Source: Tanytarsus gracilentus (Eukaryota; Arthropoda; Insecta; Diptera; Chironomidae). Taken from it: a stretch of 64,000 nt of DNA. The position numbers were made by a program, and so were the translations under genes. Shown here piece by piece: positions 1-13,721 of this stretch (position 1 is the first letter of the stretch; every line of letters starts with the position of its first letter). The notes beneath the pieces are model-generated. The model did not search any database, had not been told where the DNA came from, and saw only the letters and a program-made list of their open reading frames with translations. The DNA lies in contig JAXRKN010000016.1 of assembly GCA_038502055.1 (NCBI GenBank), forward strand, positions 62,001 to 126,000, given 5' to 3'.

Positions 1-2163
1 TGTTGGACACCTTCGGTATTCGGTCGCTCGTTGATGTGTTTTTAATCTCTTTTTCATCTTTCCACTCTTTTTTTGCTGCTGCTTCATAATCGCATTGCGG
101 CTCTTGCATCGCTTCGAAACAAAAAATTCTCTCTCTTCATTTTCTCGATTGGGGTTCGAAGGCAGCAACAAAAAACGACTTTTAAAATTCATTTCACGAA
201 AACGATGAACGGCAAAAAAATGAGAGTGATTTGGAGGTAAATGGAAATTCATTTTAGCATTAACTTCAACTTCTAACCAGATTGACTTGTAAGCTAAGCT
301 GAGTGCACATTAAAATGCATTTTTAAATCAAATTTCAAAAACTTATCTTTATAACATCATAATCATTGCTGATGGTTAATGGTTAGTTTGTGTCTTGAGA
401 GGAAATCCATAAGTCGAGACATGCATGTAACATTTTAATAACCGCGGGATTAAATTTATTGAAGAATGATTGAAGATTTTTTAAGTATGAGAAAGGTTTG
501 ATTTTCTATATTGCGCTAAGTGCAATTGTTTAATGGTTAATCGAGTCTTCAATTAAAATAGTTTTAAAATTTAATATAACAGTCTTTAAAATGATCAATT
601 TCACTCAAAATTTATTGCATCTTTCAATATCTTCAAGTAAATCCTAAAGTGTAATCGAAATGCAATTTTTATGTCTGCACCTTCAAAGGGAAAAATTGAC
701 AGATGCATTATGTGTTATGATAAATCTACTTGAAATCAATCGCGTGATGAGTGAATAAAAGTATTCTAAAAATATCTTTCAATACAAATTTTTTCGCGTG
801 CGCAAAAAATATCTTTCAAGCCCTTTAAACATCACGAAACTGATTACATTTCAATTTCATAGCGCGAGGCAAAAATAAACGAACTAAGCGAAAAAAAATT
901 ACTTTGCTCTTTTTGATTTTTTCTCTCGAATGTACTCGACTGTCTATTTCCACGGAAATCACTCTGAGCAATGTCTTTCAGCAGCACTTTTGAATGGAGA
1001 TTTAATTTTCTCGTCTTGCTAAATAAAGGGAAGAAATTATTTCGCAAAAATTACATCAAGCATGAGGAAATCTAATCAAAATAAATAATCAGTTTATAAA
1101 AAGTAGAAAAGAAAGACGTGCGTGAGTGAGACTGATAGAAGATAAATATGCGAAAAATATCTTCATTTTGGGATAAATTTAAAAGTTACGTTAAATTTTA
1201 TGATAGAATAAAAATAAATATAAAGATAAATATTTTAAAAGTTGACAAATTTCTTTCGTACTTGACAAAACTTCTTTCGCCCTAAGTAATTAAACTTTTA
1301 ACTTTATAAATAGCGTTTCATTTATAATTTCCCCGGAAGTTTGTCGAAATCCTTGCGGTCTCTGCGGCTCTCCGTCGACTGTTGCTTTTTCAGGCGTGTG
1401 TGAGGAAGAGGCGAAAGACGAAAAGGAAACCTCATTAAACAATAAACAAATTGCTTGCCTTGTTTAAATTCTACCATGCTTGATTATTATTCATAGCAAT
1501 TCATGGTGTTATGCGGTCAGAGCTTCTTACTTTTAAATGCCTCATGTGTGTTTAGTCAAACGGTTGATGAACGAAAAACATTTAAATTTATTGACTTGTC
1601 CTGCATGCAACATGCCTTCTTAATCTTGTCCGTTGACATTTCATCACGCATCGAGCACTTGATCACGTTCTTCTCTAAAAAAATAGAATTTAACGAAGCT
1701 TTAAATTTTAAACTTTCAAGAGTCCAATAAATTTAACTTTTTTCTGTCTTCGAGAGTGTTCTATGTACACAACAACCACCATAAAACTTAATTTATTACA
1801 TCGAGCCACAACAACTTTTTGCCACCATAAGTTTTTCCTGTTCTGTTTCTGAGCGGGTTACAAAAAAACTTCTTTCCTCATCCTCGGGAGGGATTGAAAG
1901 TGTCAGTTAAGTAAGAAAGTCATTACAACTTTTTCCTTACCATCTTCTAAATGCGACTTAAAGTTTTATAACAGAGATGAGGAAAAACTTTTCAAAGCTC
2001 CTTCAACTAGATCAGTTGGCAACGATTGCATTTTTTTTCATGATAGTTTAAAAAATTTGTGAGATTAAAAATCTTTGCCATGAATGGACATTCAAAAGTT
2101 CTAAATTCTTAAAAATTTATTTTGATACAAATCGATGCTGTAAAAATTAGAAAGTTAACATTA
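1..2163. other. Intergenic, no gene seen
   Basis: AT-rich, with only short chance frames. ATGAACGGCAAAAAAATG at 203-220, followed by a donor-like GGAGGTAAAT, resembles a first exon. The only nearby acceptor-like site (TTTTTCAG before 1395) leads to a stop at once, so I do not call it. Confidence 0.5.
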
Positions 2164-3035
2164 CACAGTGAGAAAAATAATGGGTCAAAACGGCCAAATG
2201 TCTCAAAATCAATATCATATTTTGCCTATGAAAAGGTATATAAAATTAAAGCTTGTGTGTTGCTCTATAACAATCACAAATAACTTCACGATTTAAGTGA
2301 AACGCTCTCTCGTAAATAAGCTCCAAAGGTGACCCCTCTGAAAGTTCTAAAAAATTCATTTAATTTTTTTCACTGCAAAACTTGAACCTAAGATTGATAT
2401 TTTTTGATTTTCTTATTCAAAACAGCATAAAGATTTTTTTAAATTAAAAATAGTATACGCATCTTTATCGGAAGTGCCTTTAAACTGCACCTAAACTTTC
2501 CCGATTTAAATGTTTGCCACACTTAGTAGAACTCTGCGGAACTCTAAACGGCATATGAGAATTTATAGACTGATACTTAAATATCAAGTCCCAACTAGTT
2601 TGGTTTGCATATTTTTGCCTATTTACTTGATATTTGAAAAATAAAGTGAACCTTATTTCTATGATTTTGTACGAAGATTACAATAAATAAGATTTCAATA
2701 TAAAGTAACCTTTGGAAAAAAGGATCATAATGGAAACTTTTGGCCCTATATAAATTCAATGAGGCTTTTTAATTGGAACTGATTTATAAAATCAACATAA
2801 ATACCATCTTAAATCATCTTTCAAATCTCAATAATCTAGTTATGATGAAGTATAGAGCCACAATTTACATTTTAGTGCATTGACTATGAATCAAGATTTA
2901 AGGAGTTAAAACAGGACCCAAAATTATATTTACACCTTTAGCGATAATTATTTTCAGTTACTGAAGCTTCAAATGTTAATTTGAGGCAATTTTGAGACTG
3001 ATGGCCGATTTTCAGTATTAGATTTCCCACTGTGG
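2164..3035. mobile_element. Non-coding DNA element with about 45-bp imperfect TIRs
   Basis: The left end starts CACAGTGAGAAA and continues through CGGCCAAATGTCTCAAAAT. The right end read inward starts CACAGTGGGAAA and continues CGGCCATCAGTCTCAAAAT at the same spacing. The 872-bp interior has no usable frame, so it looks like an aged non-autonomous DNA transposon. No clear target-site duplication is seen. Superfamily not assigned. Confidence 0.7.
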
Positions 3036-3547
3036 CATTCAAGAATGTCCAACACTAGAAATATTTTACCCAATGTTGATAAGTCAATTCAATATTTGAT
3101 TATTTGACGAATGTTCTCAAATAACTTAAGACACGGTGTTTTGAAAAATACACGAGCGAACAGAAAATCAATTAAAATCAAACATTGTTCTTCTTTGCAT
3201 TTACTGAACCGCGCGCGAGAGACCCTCGAGGCAATTGAACAAATAAAATTTTTACATTTCTCAGCAGATGTTTGACTTTAAAGTTCTTTTTAATTTTTTA
3301 CTTACTTGCTTCCACTTTTTTAGGTAGATTATTCTAAAGTTTAAAATTTTACTGGCTCAAAAATGATGGCTCAATTTATGAGTCATCTTCACAAAAAATT
3401 CAGTAACTCAATTATTCGCTAACAAAAGCATTTTCATCCTTTTTAGCGCCTTGTCATTCTACAATGAAGACATGCTCAAATCAATTCGATGCAATTCTCT
3501 TTTGCGTTTCAAAACGAGATAAAAATAAATATAAAATTAAATTGCAT

Positions 3548-4532
3548 CCAAGGGGTCCCCAACTCCCATATAAATCCATATAAATTTATATGGAATTTAT
3601 ATGGATATAAAATTTATATGCCATATAAAATTTATATGCCATATAAAAATTTATATGGCATATAAATTTGTATGAAAACCATATAAATTTATATGGCATA
3701 TAAATTTTATATCCATATAAATTTTATATGGATTTATATGGATCTTTAATATGGAACACAAAATATTTTTTATTATATTAATGGAACTTTACAAACAATT
3801 TTATTTTAAAATGCAATAAAACCAGGTATTTAAGTTGCATGAAGTAATCGATTCTAGTCAATTCAAGTCGATTGCGGATTTTATGTGTAAATTTGATTTA
3901 TTTTTTCTGAGCCAAGATCAGTGAAGTGAGATCTGGTGCTGGAAGTGAAACCCAGTCAATCTAATTTTCAGTGCCGGAAGTGAGATCCAGTCAACGTAAG
4001 ATCCAGTGCTGGAAGTGAGACCCAGTCAATCTAATTTTCAGTGCCGGAAGTGAGACCCAGTCAAATTAGGATCGAGTGCTGGATGACAGTTCTTGTGGAA
4101 CCAAACTTAAGTTCCAGTGCTGCATACAGTTTGGTTCCACAAGAACTGTCATCCAGCACTCGATCCTAATTTGACTGGATCTTACTTCCAGCACTAAAAA
4201 TTAGATTGACTGGATCTCATTTCCAGCACTGGATCTTACGTTGACTGGATCTCACTTCCAGCACTGGATCTCACTTCCAGCACTGGATCTCACTTCCAGC
4301 ACTGGATCTCACTTCCAAAATTGCAGCTTATATTGACTGGATGTCACTTCCAGCACCAGATCTCACTTCACTGGATCTCACTTTCACAAAATTTTAAAGA
4401 TCCATATAAATCCATATAAAAATTTATATGCCATATAAATTTTATATGGCCATATAAATTTTATATGGCATATAAATATTTATATGGCATATAAATTTAT
4501 ATGGATTTATATGGGAGTTGGGGACCCCTTGG
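3548..4532. mobile_element. Foldback element, 985 bp, with nested inverted and tandem repeats
   Basis: The perfect outer tips are CCAAGGGGTCCCCAACTCCC and its reverse complement, flanked on both sides by CAT (possible 3-bp target duplication). Inside each tip is a block of many ATATAAATTTATATGG-like palindromic units. Further in are arms built of a 19-bp unit (TTCCAGCACTGGATCTCAC and its complement), with about 3.5 tandem copies at 4247-4316. The arms meet near 4105-4130 around GGAACCAAACTT. No protein-coding capacity. Confidence 0.85.
4247..4316. repeat. 19-bp tandem repeat in the right arm of the foldback element
   Basis: Consecutive copies of TTCCAGCACTGGATCTCAC. Diverged, spaced copies of the complementary unit occur in the left arm (about 3925-4085), so the right arm has expanded. 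Confidence 0.85.
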
Positions 4533-7500
4533 CATCTCAACTCGAACAGTATGCGATTGCTGAAAGGCGTTTTAATTTCATTAATGCAGATGATATGAAA
4601 GATTTCAACACTTTAAACGGCGATCAGTGACGGAATGAATAAATTTAATTGTAAGAGAGTAGCATTCAAGTTTTTGAGCGATGTATAAAAGCTCAAAGTC
4701 TGATTGATGTTAAAAGCACTGCTGGTGCTGCGAGAGAGGTGAATTTAATTATGAGGAGTGCATTCATGCCCATTATTTATTTTATGCGAATATATTGCGC
4801 ACCCAATGCACTCATAATGCACATTTAATTATATGTCTTCACTGTGACTTTTTTATGTGAGAAATTTAATTTTGAATTTTCTTTTAAAAGAGTTGAGAAT
4901 GAAAATTAATTATTTCCTGAAAAGAAAATACCAAATTGAAAATTTTTTGAAAATAATTATTTTTTTAAAAAATAAAATTTTTATTCAATTTTTGAGAAAC
5001 CCATTTTTCGTAATGATATCCCTCATGTCCTCGTCATCGCCAGAGATGAATATGGAGAATGTACAACATATTAATGTTAATGCATTCATCGTACATGCTC
5101 TTTTTTAATTAACGACAAAACTTGCAGTGTGTGACTGAAAAGTGAAATAAAAAAATGTTAAAAAAACATTCACAAAAAGAGAGTCTCTGCTCATAATGAC
5201 TGTGAATTTTCACATTTTTATATTCATTTACTCATTCACTCGCTGATATGCGCTGTGTGTGCGCACATAATGAAAATCGTCGACTAATGTATTTTTATTA
5301 AGTTAAAAAAACATAAATTTATGTCTTCATGCAAAGTTGAAAATAGCATGCATAAAAAAATATACAGAGCGACATGAAAGGTATGAAAATGACGACATTT
5401 TTTGCTGTAATTAAATCGACTGCAAGGTACACACAGGGAAACTGAAGAGGAAAAAAGAAAAATAAATACGCGCAGAGATGAGAGAGAATTTCACTCGTGT
5501 GAACATGAGGACGACAATTTGTGATGTGTCATGATATGCGGGGCAACTTTAATGCCACATTTCTCTTTAAATTCCTCGAATTCTTCCCATTTATTCTGAT
5601 TTAATTTTCTCTTCGTGAATTGCGAGATTTTTTTTAAAAAAATTCGTTTCAAGCCGTTAACATGACGCGGAAATTTATCACGGACCGAAATAAAAATAAA
5701 ATCGTGATAAAATCACATAAAAGCACTTTAATTGAGTGTAAATTATGAACTCGCTAAGAAATTTACGACACTCAGCCTATCATTAAAGTACTCTCTCACA
5801 TGTAATGATTATTTTTTTTGCGCCCATAAAAATGTCGTTAGATATGACTCTCAAAATGGCAATGAAGCGAGCGAGAGACGCAAGAAAATTTATTAATTGA
5901 ACATTGACAATGAAAAAGAAGACAAAAATTGATAAATTGATGGTGATAAGAGTGGCATGAAATGTTTATGTATTGAGAGTAAGAGAGTCGATAAATTTTC
6001 AATTTTTATGACCAAATTTTATATCCTTGACGTTCACTAATTGTGATTAAAGTTAAAAATTTACATAAAACACTTGTTCAACTCCTCATCAGAGTCATTA
6101 AAAACCATTGTGGAAGTGCTTAATGAACTTCAACATCATCAAGTCAAACCTCCGCTCTTTTCACCTCATCTCACCTTTCTCTCTCATGTCCTGTCATCAT
6201 TGTAAAAGACATTCAACTGCTCATCCTTGTCATCGTCGTGATCATCTCACAGCCATTCTCGTAAGAGGTAGTCGTGTCGGATGAGAGGGTATCAAATAAT
6301 CTAGAATCGTAATTTGATAGTAAAAAATGTCTCATCAACTCACTTTGAATCGTGGTGTGTCTGTGAAGTTGCTTTACAACACGAAAAGAAGAAAGAAAAA
6401 TTTCTCTCTTGAGGCGAAGCGAAGGAAAAAGTTGAAAGAAATATAGAGAAACTTGATTAACTCTCGTAGCACATCTCCGTGAGGACTTTTTCATTAAAAA
6501 CATTCCCCAAAAAGTTTTTACATTAAAGGAGAATTTCTCAAGTGCTTCTTTAGTTACATTTTTTCCTTTTTCAATGAGAGCAAAAAAATAATTTTCTTAA
6601 AAGCATAAAAAGGAGAGACGGAAAAAATTATTGAGACACTTGAGACACTTCGTGTGATAAAATTAAAAATTAATTGGCATTTAATTAATTGGATGGCAAT
6701 TTAAGAAGCAACTTGGGAGCAATAAAAATTTGTTGGAATATTATTAATTTATGGATATTTTTAAAACAGGAACATTAATTGCGTCACGCAAAATTTGACT
6801 CGTTGACTTTTCACATTTTTAAAATTTTAATGAAATTTCGAATTTTAAAAGTTCGTTAAAAATAAAATATTCACAATAAAAAGAGTCATAAATATGAAAT
6901 ATAATTTTAAACGATTTTAAAAACAAATAAAATTTAATTTATTAACGTTCATTAATTAACTTAACGCAATTAACATATCGATCAGTAAGTCCATCAAAAT
7001 ATTCACATTACGAGCAGATAAATAAGTGCTAATTACTTCCATACTGCTGTCTTAAGATTACTCGCTAGCAATGTCGTGACTGTAAGCAATAAATATTCAA
7101 GCGACTCCTTACAATACAGCAAACATTGATTAATAGTTTGTTGAACATTCACTCCTATCTATAACACCTTGCAATTGACTTATTTCCTTGCGTTGCGTGC
7201 TTGGAAGAGATAATTTAATCAATTGGTTATTGCAGTTATTAGAATACATGAGAAGGTTCAACTAGTTGCTGATAGTCACATTCGGTATGAATGCCTTTGA
7301 TGCTCACTTTTCAATACTAAGAGTATTTGCAAATTGAGTCATCGTTGAAGTGGAAAAGTGGAAGGATGTTGCACACTTTAAAGCTTGCAAATATTTGCCA
7401 ATTGAAATTGGAGCAATTGAAAAGCACAAATATATATAGTGTGCGACACTTGATGCGCCTCACATCGAATCAAGCACTATACAGAATATTCCATCGAGTG

Positions 7501-7809
7501 CCACTTTAAAAATCGACTCATACATCCATGGTGTACTATTTTTCTAATGATTTATCGTGTGATGCATAAATGTGGTACACAAAAACTACATGGGTTATTT
7601 TTTGAGTGACATGTGGAGCAATAAAATTGCTTGTATGGTCACAGCAGTTCATGTAATTCGGTGTAATGATTAATTGATATGTCAAAATATATTCCCTGTG
7701 CACTGTGTCGATGGACAAAAAGAAATCAATTTGTCACAAGTGATCTGAATAATTTTTAAAGGCTTTTTTTGCGATCACAAAAATTTGTGTTGAAAATTTT
7801 AAAACACTG

Positions 7810-7906
7810 CAAGGGGTGGAACCTAAGAGATGTTTAAAGTTTTTTTATGAACTAAAAAATATATTTTTATGTTAAAAAATTAAAACCATTTCGTGTCCAC
7901 ACCTTG
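7810..7906. repeat. Small TIR element (CAAGGGGTGG family)
   Basis: 97 bp. Left tip CAAGGGGTGGAAC, right tip read inward CAAGGTGTGGACAC, with an AT-only-like interior. One of the dispersed small elements described in the findings. Confidence 0.6.
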
Positions 7907-10179
7907 ACGGAAAATCACTTGTCATTTTTCACCATCACACGTAGCTTTTTCACATGCTCGCCCTCAAAAACATTGCAAATAAAATAAAAAACAAACAACT
8001 CGCACTCGCTAATTTATTTATGAGCGCCAATTAACATTAAATTCATTTAATTTTTTTTCTTCTCCCTCTGAAAAGCACAAAAACAGAGCGAGTAAAAAAC
8101 ATGATTTTCAGCAAACGAGCAAGTCGAGAGTGAGAGATTTTGACGAATGCGATAAAAAGGCGAATTGCAATAAATTAATTACGGTCATCAGCGTTCGTCA
8201 GAGTGAAGTGAAAGAGATTGAATTACTTAATTTGTATTTAAGCACACATATTGTGAATTTATGTTAAGGACAGAAGATAAATGAGTGGATTGAGGTCTTT
8301 TATAAAGTTTTTGCGAATTTCTTGTGACCAAAGTATTTTTTGGTGTCATTTAGGTTTTAAGCCGATTAAGAAGAGCTTAGCAAAGTGTTTTCACTTCCTT
8401 CTTTAAATATCAAAAAAATCATCGCTTATCAATGCGACATTTTTACTTTCAACACAGCAAAATTCGACGTAATAGGCAAGACAGCATGATTGATTTTTGT
8501 ATTGAAGCTGAATTAGCAAGAAAATTGCAAAAGAATAAAAACTTTTAGTCATTTTGTCCTTTTAAAATATTCATTGAAAAAATGCTTTTCAATTCCCACA
8601 AAATTGGATTTTATTCAATTTTCTTGCATGCAATTCATCTCCACATCGCACATATTCATCTATTGAAAAAAAAGTTATTCAACTGCCTGCTATAAAAAAA
8701 AAGTTCATGTGACAAGTGACAATTGATTTGTTTTTATTTCACATATTATATCACAACACATATATACATTCATCCAGACATATATTGATCCACAATAACA
8801 AGGCGTATTAGTAGCAATGTCAATCAAGGCACTAATTTTTTAGACGTGCACATATTCCGCAATGCTATAAGAAATTTTATTGTTATTTTATTTTGATATC
8901 GTATTGTAAAAAGAGACGCGAGATGCACACCGTAGCTGACGATTTGCCTCCATCTCATTGCACCATAAAATCTGAATCCTGTAATGTAATGTGATATGCT
9001 TGCATTGCATTATTGTTGAATGCTGTTTTAACGCATTCACAACTTGTAGCTTCTAATTATGGACATGCTGATGCAAAAAGAGATATCTTCATAAGGTGCT
9101 CTTGACACAAAATGCAGTTTTTAAATATTTTACGACACCTTAAAATGCTCTTCGTGTTTCATTAAGTTTGTTATTCATGTGTAAATGAATTTAATTAAAT
9201 TATACGTGGAGCGAGAATTTATTTTAAAATAAATAACTGCGGAGTGAGAAAAAGTTTGATATTTTTTTGCAGGTTTAAAAATGAAAAATTATGTGTTTGT
9301 AAATTCTTAAGACAGTTTCTAGCCTATAAAATTATTTAACTCCCAACTGATGACACTCATCCAAACTCATCTCACACTTCGCTCCTAAATAAAAGCTTAA
9401 ACACTTTCCATACACCGCAATAATGCGCAAAAATCCATTCATAAAATTCAAATTTATCTTCAAATACTGTAAAGTGATACAAAATAATGATTATATTGCA
9501 GTCGACGTCTCGACATGTTTGTGCAGAAGAAGGTACAACAAATGAAGATGAATGAAAATGTGCTAAAACACTTTGCGGGGATTAAGAAATTAAATTTTTT
9601 TCTCTGCTGCTGCCTCCTTTCTTTACTGAAGCGAGTACAAAGAAAAAACATTTTGTTTGCAAACAAGGCGAGACGAGAGAGTGCAAGGAGCGGGCTATAA
9701 TTGGTGCTGTTAATTTATTGCAAATATTATTTTCGACGATATTAAAATTTTTGAGACTTTCTTTCTCAGAAGAAAAAAAATAAGAAATGATCTCACACAC
9801 GCTCCAGTAAGCGCCGAGCGACTGATTTATGTCGACGATTGAAAGGCATTAAAGTGTTTAATTAATTTTCACGATGAAAGCAAATGCTTTGTACTGACTG
9901 CCATCATCAGAGAGTGCGGAGTTGTTTGGATTTAATTACACGCAAAATTGTTTCCAATTACCAACTCACATGACTTTGTACATGCGATGACTTATAGCTT
10001 GCAATAATCCACTGTGAAAAAGATGAAAATATAATTTTTTTCGCTCTCGTTCTTTACAAAATTGAGATTATTTTTGAGCACATTGTTCGATCAATATTGA
10101 GGTTGAAGAAGTTCAAGAAGTCTGCAATAAAAATGAAGTTTTTAAAAGCATCACAATGGAAAATTCATTGCACATTTAG

Positions 10180-10211
10180 AAGAGAATATTGTATCAATAC
10201 AATATTCTCTT
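10180..10211. repeat. Perfect 14-bp-stem hairpin
   Basis: AAGAGAATATTGTA, a TCAA loop, then the exact reverse complement. It stands alone in intergenic sequence, with no T-run or gene that it could serve. Confidence 0.8.
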
Positions 10212-11587
10212 GCTATGGCTCTATTGAATTTTATGAGCATATTGGGGTTTTTTATGAAAAGTCAATCGAAAGCTTTGAGGATTTAATTTAAATAAATAAC
10301 TTAATTTGAAACTATTTGAAAAGCATCTGTTAAAATTTTAACGGTTTTATTTAATTTAAATTTCAATAGTCTCACGCCAACACTCAATAAATTGCAATAA
10401 TTTCATAAAATCACTTAGCTCATAATAAATCATCATTCCGGTACTCCTCATAACATGCATTCAATATTCGTGCTTATTATTTTTAATCGACACTCAATAT
10501 TTCAACAACTGCACGTGCTTCATGAGCTGACATGATAATATCAACAGCAATAATAATCATCCTTGACATTGATAAAGTTTGCATGCAGTTTTTATCATAA
10601 TTTGTCAAGCATGCCACAACAAAGTGAGGATTGAATAATGAAGAATTTTTCATCGATGCTTTTGCAATATTTAATTATAGCTCTGAGTTATCCGTTATGA
10701 ATTGCACATTTCTCAGATATAAAGTTTAACTTTTAAGGTGTGCAATAGTCTACCCAACAATTAAAAATTGATACATGAAAATTCATTTTTCAACTCACGA
10801 TATGTGGTGAACCGGAGTGTCATGAATACCCACAACACATAGTGCATTACATAACTGTGGATAAAGTTCATATTTCACATGCAACGAAGTCAATTAATTA
10901 AAAATTTATGGATAATTATAGAAAATTACTTCGCTTTTATCTTAAGTACGCACAAACTGTTATTTGAACACTCTTTTAATGACTCTTTGAGTAAGCAAAT
11001 TTCTTCCTGTTATAAATTACTCAGAGCTTGAACACTTAACTTAATAATAAAAATTATTTACTTTTCTGATAAATTTCTCTTTTATTCTATTTTTGAGCTC
11101 AAAAAAATTCAAATTTTATAAATTCTAGTATCACTCACTTGCATTTAATTCAAATTATTAATTTTTACATCAAATTTCCATACGAGCAAGCAAGTCACAT
11201 CAGATGAGTGCCGGATGATTGAAAATAATAATTAAAATGACTATCGTTGCTACTTTAGGAGTTAATTGCAAATGAGAAGCCGTTCAGCACCTTCGGAATG
11301 CCACAACAGCAGGTTGTTGACGACCGCACACAAACACAAAGTTTATTGGAGAAACAAAAGCTAAAAATTACCTTTTAATTACATTTGCAATAAAAAGTCA
11401 GCGAGATAAATTTTAATTTTCAATTAGCAATCAAATTAAAAAGAAATATTGAAAATTTACGCGACGTATTGTGTGACACATATGCGAATGGGGCGTAAAA
11501 CTAGTATGGAAATGCAAATGTTTAATTAATTATTGTGACCGTATTTGGAAGATTTGTTAATTACCGGCAAAAGTTCTTGGATTAATG

Positions 11588-11682
11588 TGGGAGTGGACAC
11601 TCGAATTATTTTAAAAGCTGGTTTTATTAATTTTATATTTTAATGTGATTAAAAACTGAAATTAAGAGTGTCCCACCCCTTG
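11588..11682. repeat. Small TIR element
   Basis: Left tip TGGGAGTGGACACTC, right tip read inward CAAGGGGTGGGACACTC. The right tip is closest to the apparent family consensus. AT-rich interior. Confidence 0.65.
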
Positions 11683-13628
11683 GGTTTTATCATTCTTAAT
11701 GTATACATTTCATTATCTCAATTCTTGCATCAAATCTCTCCGCGGTGTTTCTAATGAAAACATCAAAAATCACCTAATTAATGTAGTCATCCAGATATTA
11801 ACGGTTCATCTTCAAATTACCATTCCAGGTAGAAAAAGAGAGTCATTAATTAGTGATTAATGAAGCATATTAAGCGAAACGTTCAGAAAAAACAGTAGAA
11901 AAGTCATAAAAATTTCAATTTAATCAACTCCAAACTTTTTTTATTTCCATATCTATCCAATCAACAGCATAAGTGTCGCAGCACACACGCAACACGAACA
12001 GTATGGTTGTCGATTTAAAAAATGGAAATGTGTCGTAAAATAATTTATCGATTTGACAATTAACTCAAACAGTTTACGGCTTGTTTAGGCCCGATGAATG
12101 TTTCTTTATTTTCACGGAGGTGGAAAGGGAACAATTTTGATACATTTTAAATTTTTATTTTCTTCCATATGTCGCGTTGATGATCATAAAAATTCAGAGC
12201 TGTCGAAAATGGCTTTTAGATGGAAATTTGTGAGCTCACAAAGCGTAGTTTATTAAGTTTTTTTTGCTGTCTTCAATCGGAAGATTTACATTCGCATTTA
12301 ATTAATAAGTACATTGTTTTATTCAAATGGGAGATTATGAGAGGTGTGAAACGAGATATTTAGAGCCCTTGTCAAGGTCTTCGTCTACTGTATATTTAGT
12401 GGTCGATCTCCTTGAGACGTCAATAAACGATTAGGATTATTTAAGTTAATTTTGACAGTGGTGCAAAAAAATATTTTTTAAATTTCGCAAGTAACAAAAA
12501 AAATGAATTCGTCAACAATTAAGCGACAAATTGATTTCAAATTAAAGGCTTAAGTGTGAGAGCTAGAAATGAATTCCAGCTACTGGTTTAATGGACGTTT
12601 ATTCGAAAAATAATTAATAACGTCAATTTAAAGTACGACTGGCGCTAAACTTGGAGAAGTTTTACTTGATTCCAATTTATATTCAGTTGGAGAGAGACTT
12701 TTTCAATAATTTCAGGATTATGCAAATTTTTAACATTTCAAGTGCGAGCAATAAATCAAAATTGCGCAATTCATCAACTTTATAACGACTTTCAATTGAG
12801 ATATTAAATTATTAATAATTTATGGGTGTGGAAAAAATTATTATTTACGTAATTTAATTATGAATAAAAAATAAAATGTAAATTATCTTTTAGTCGTAGA
12901 TTTTTAATAGAAAAAACCTTTTTCGATTCTCGAGGAAGACATAAATTTAACGATCGCGAATATTTTCGGTTTTTTGCTCTCATCAGAATAAAATCTTCCC
13001 ATACTCAGCGTCGATCGCGATAAGCTTCAACTCTATTATGAAAAAATAATTTCCATATAAGTTTCTCGTCTAATCTCTTTAGCATAACCTCACCACGCTC
13101 ACAGCAAAGTCTTATCGAAAGTCAACTACAAGACTTTTCACACACATGCTAACCTTAAATACCGCTTCTCTCTCTACCTTGTTGTCGATTTTCGCCTGAC
13201 GATTACTTTTTTAATGTTTCTGTTGCTTGCGAATCGTTAATCGGCAATTTTTCCTTATTTGTTTCAAATAAACACGCTTTTATCATCGATTATGGAAATT
13301 TTGCTCTCTCTAACTGAACATTTTTGTTACCCCGACTGCTGTTGTCTGGGACTGCCATCATTAGTTGCCAATAATTTGCTTGAGATAAAAATCTCGCGAC
13401 GATCGAGGGAGAGAAAATAAAACATTCAGCCGGGAAAAAAAGTGTCGATGAGTTTTTTCGATGTTGTTGTCAAAGAGAAGTTTTTTTACGTATAAAATTC
13501 GTGGAAGTGCGCACATGATTTCATAATAAAGATAAACCTTTTATGTGCGGCAAAAGAGGCAATTCTCGGATTTATTTGCATTTATGCATTTTGTTTGAAA
13601 TGCGATAAAGAAAAAGATTTTACTTCTC

Positions 13629-13721
13629 GAGGGGTTGGACACTAAATTTAATTTTTGCAATAAAATATATTTTATTAAAGTTTTTAATAAGCTAAATTTT
13701 ATATTCATTGTCCTTCCCCTG
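13629..13721. repeat. Small TIR element
   Basis: Left tip GAGGGGTTGGACACTAAATT, right tip read inward CAGGGGAAGGACAATGAA. 93 bp, AT-rich interior. Confidence 0.55.

Noticed and set aside
1..240. Possible first coding exon (ATG at 203 followed by a GGAGGTAAAT donor)
   Set aside because: Only 11 codons, no recognisable peptide, and the nearest acceptor-like site leads to an immediate stop.
6213..6503. 96-codon minus-strand frame
   Set aside because: No signal peptide, domain or splice context; length is ordinary for chance in a long AT-rich gap with many such frames.
10097..10291. 64-codon plus-strand frame containing the perfect hairpin
   Set aside because: Runs through a 32-base palindrome, no homology features; chance frame.
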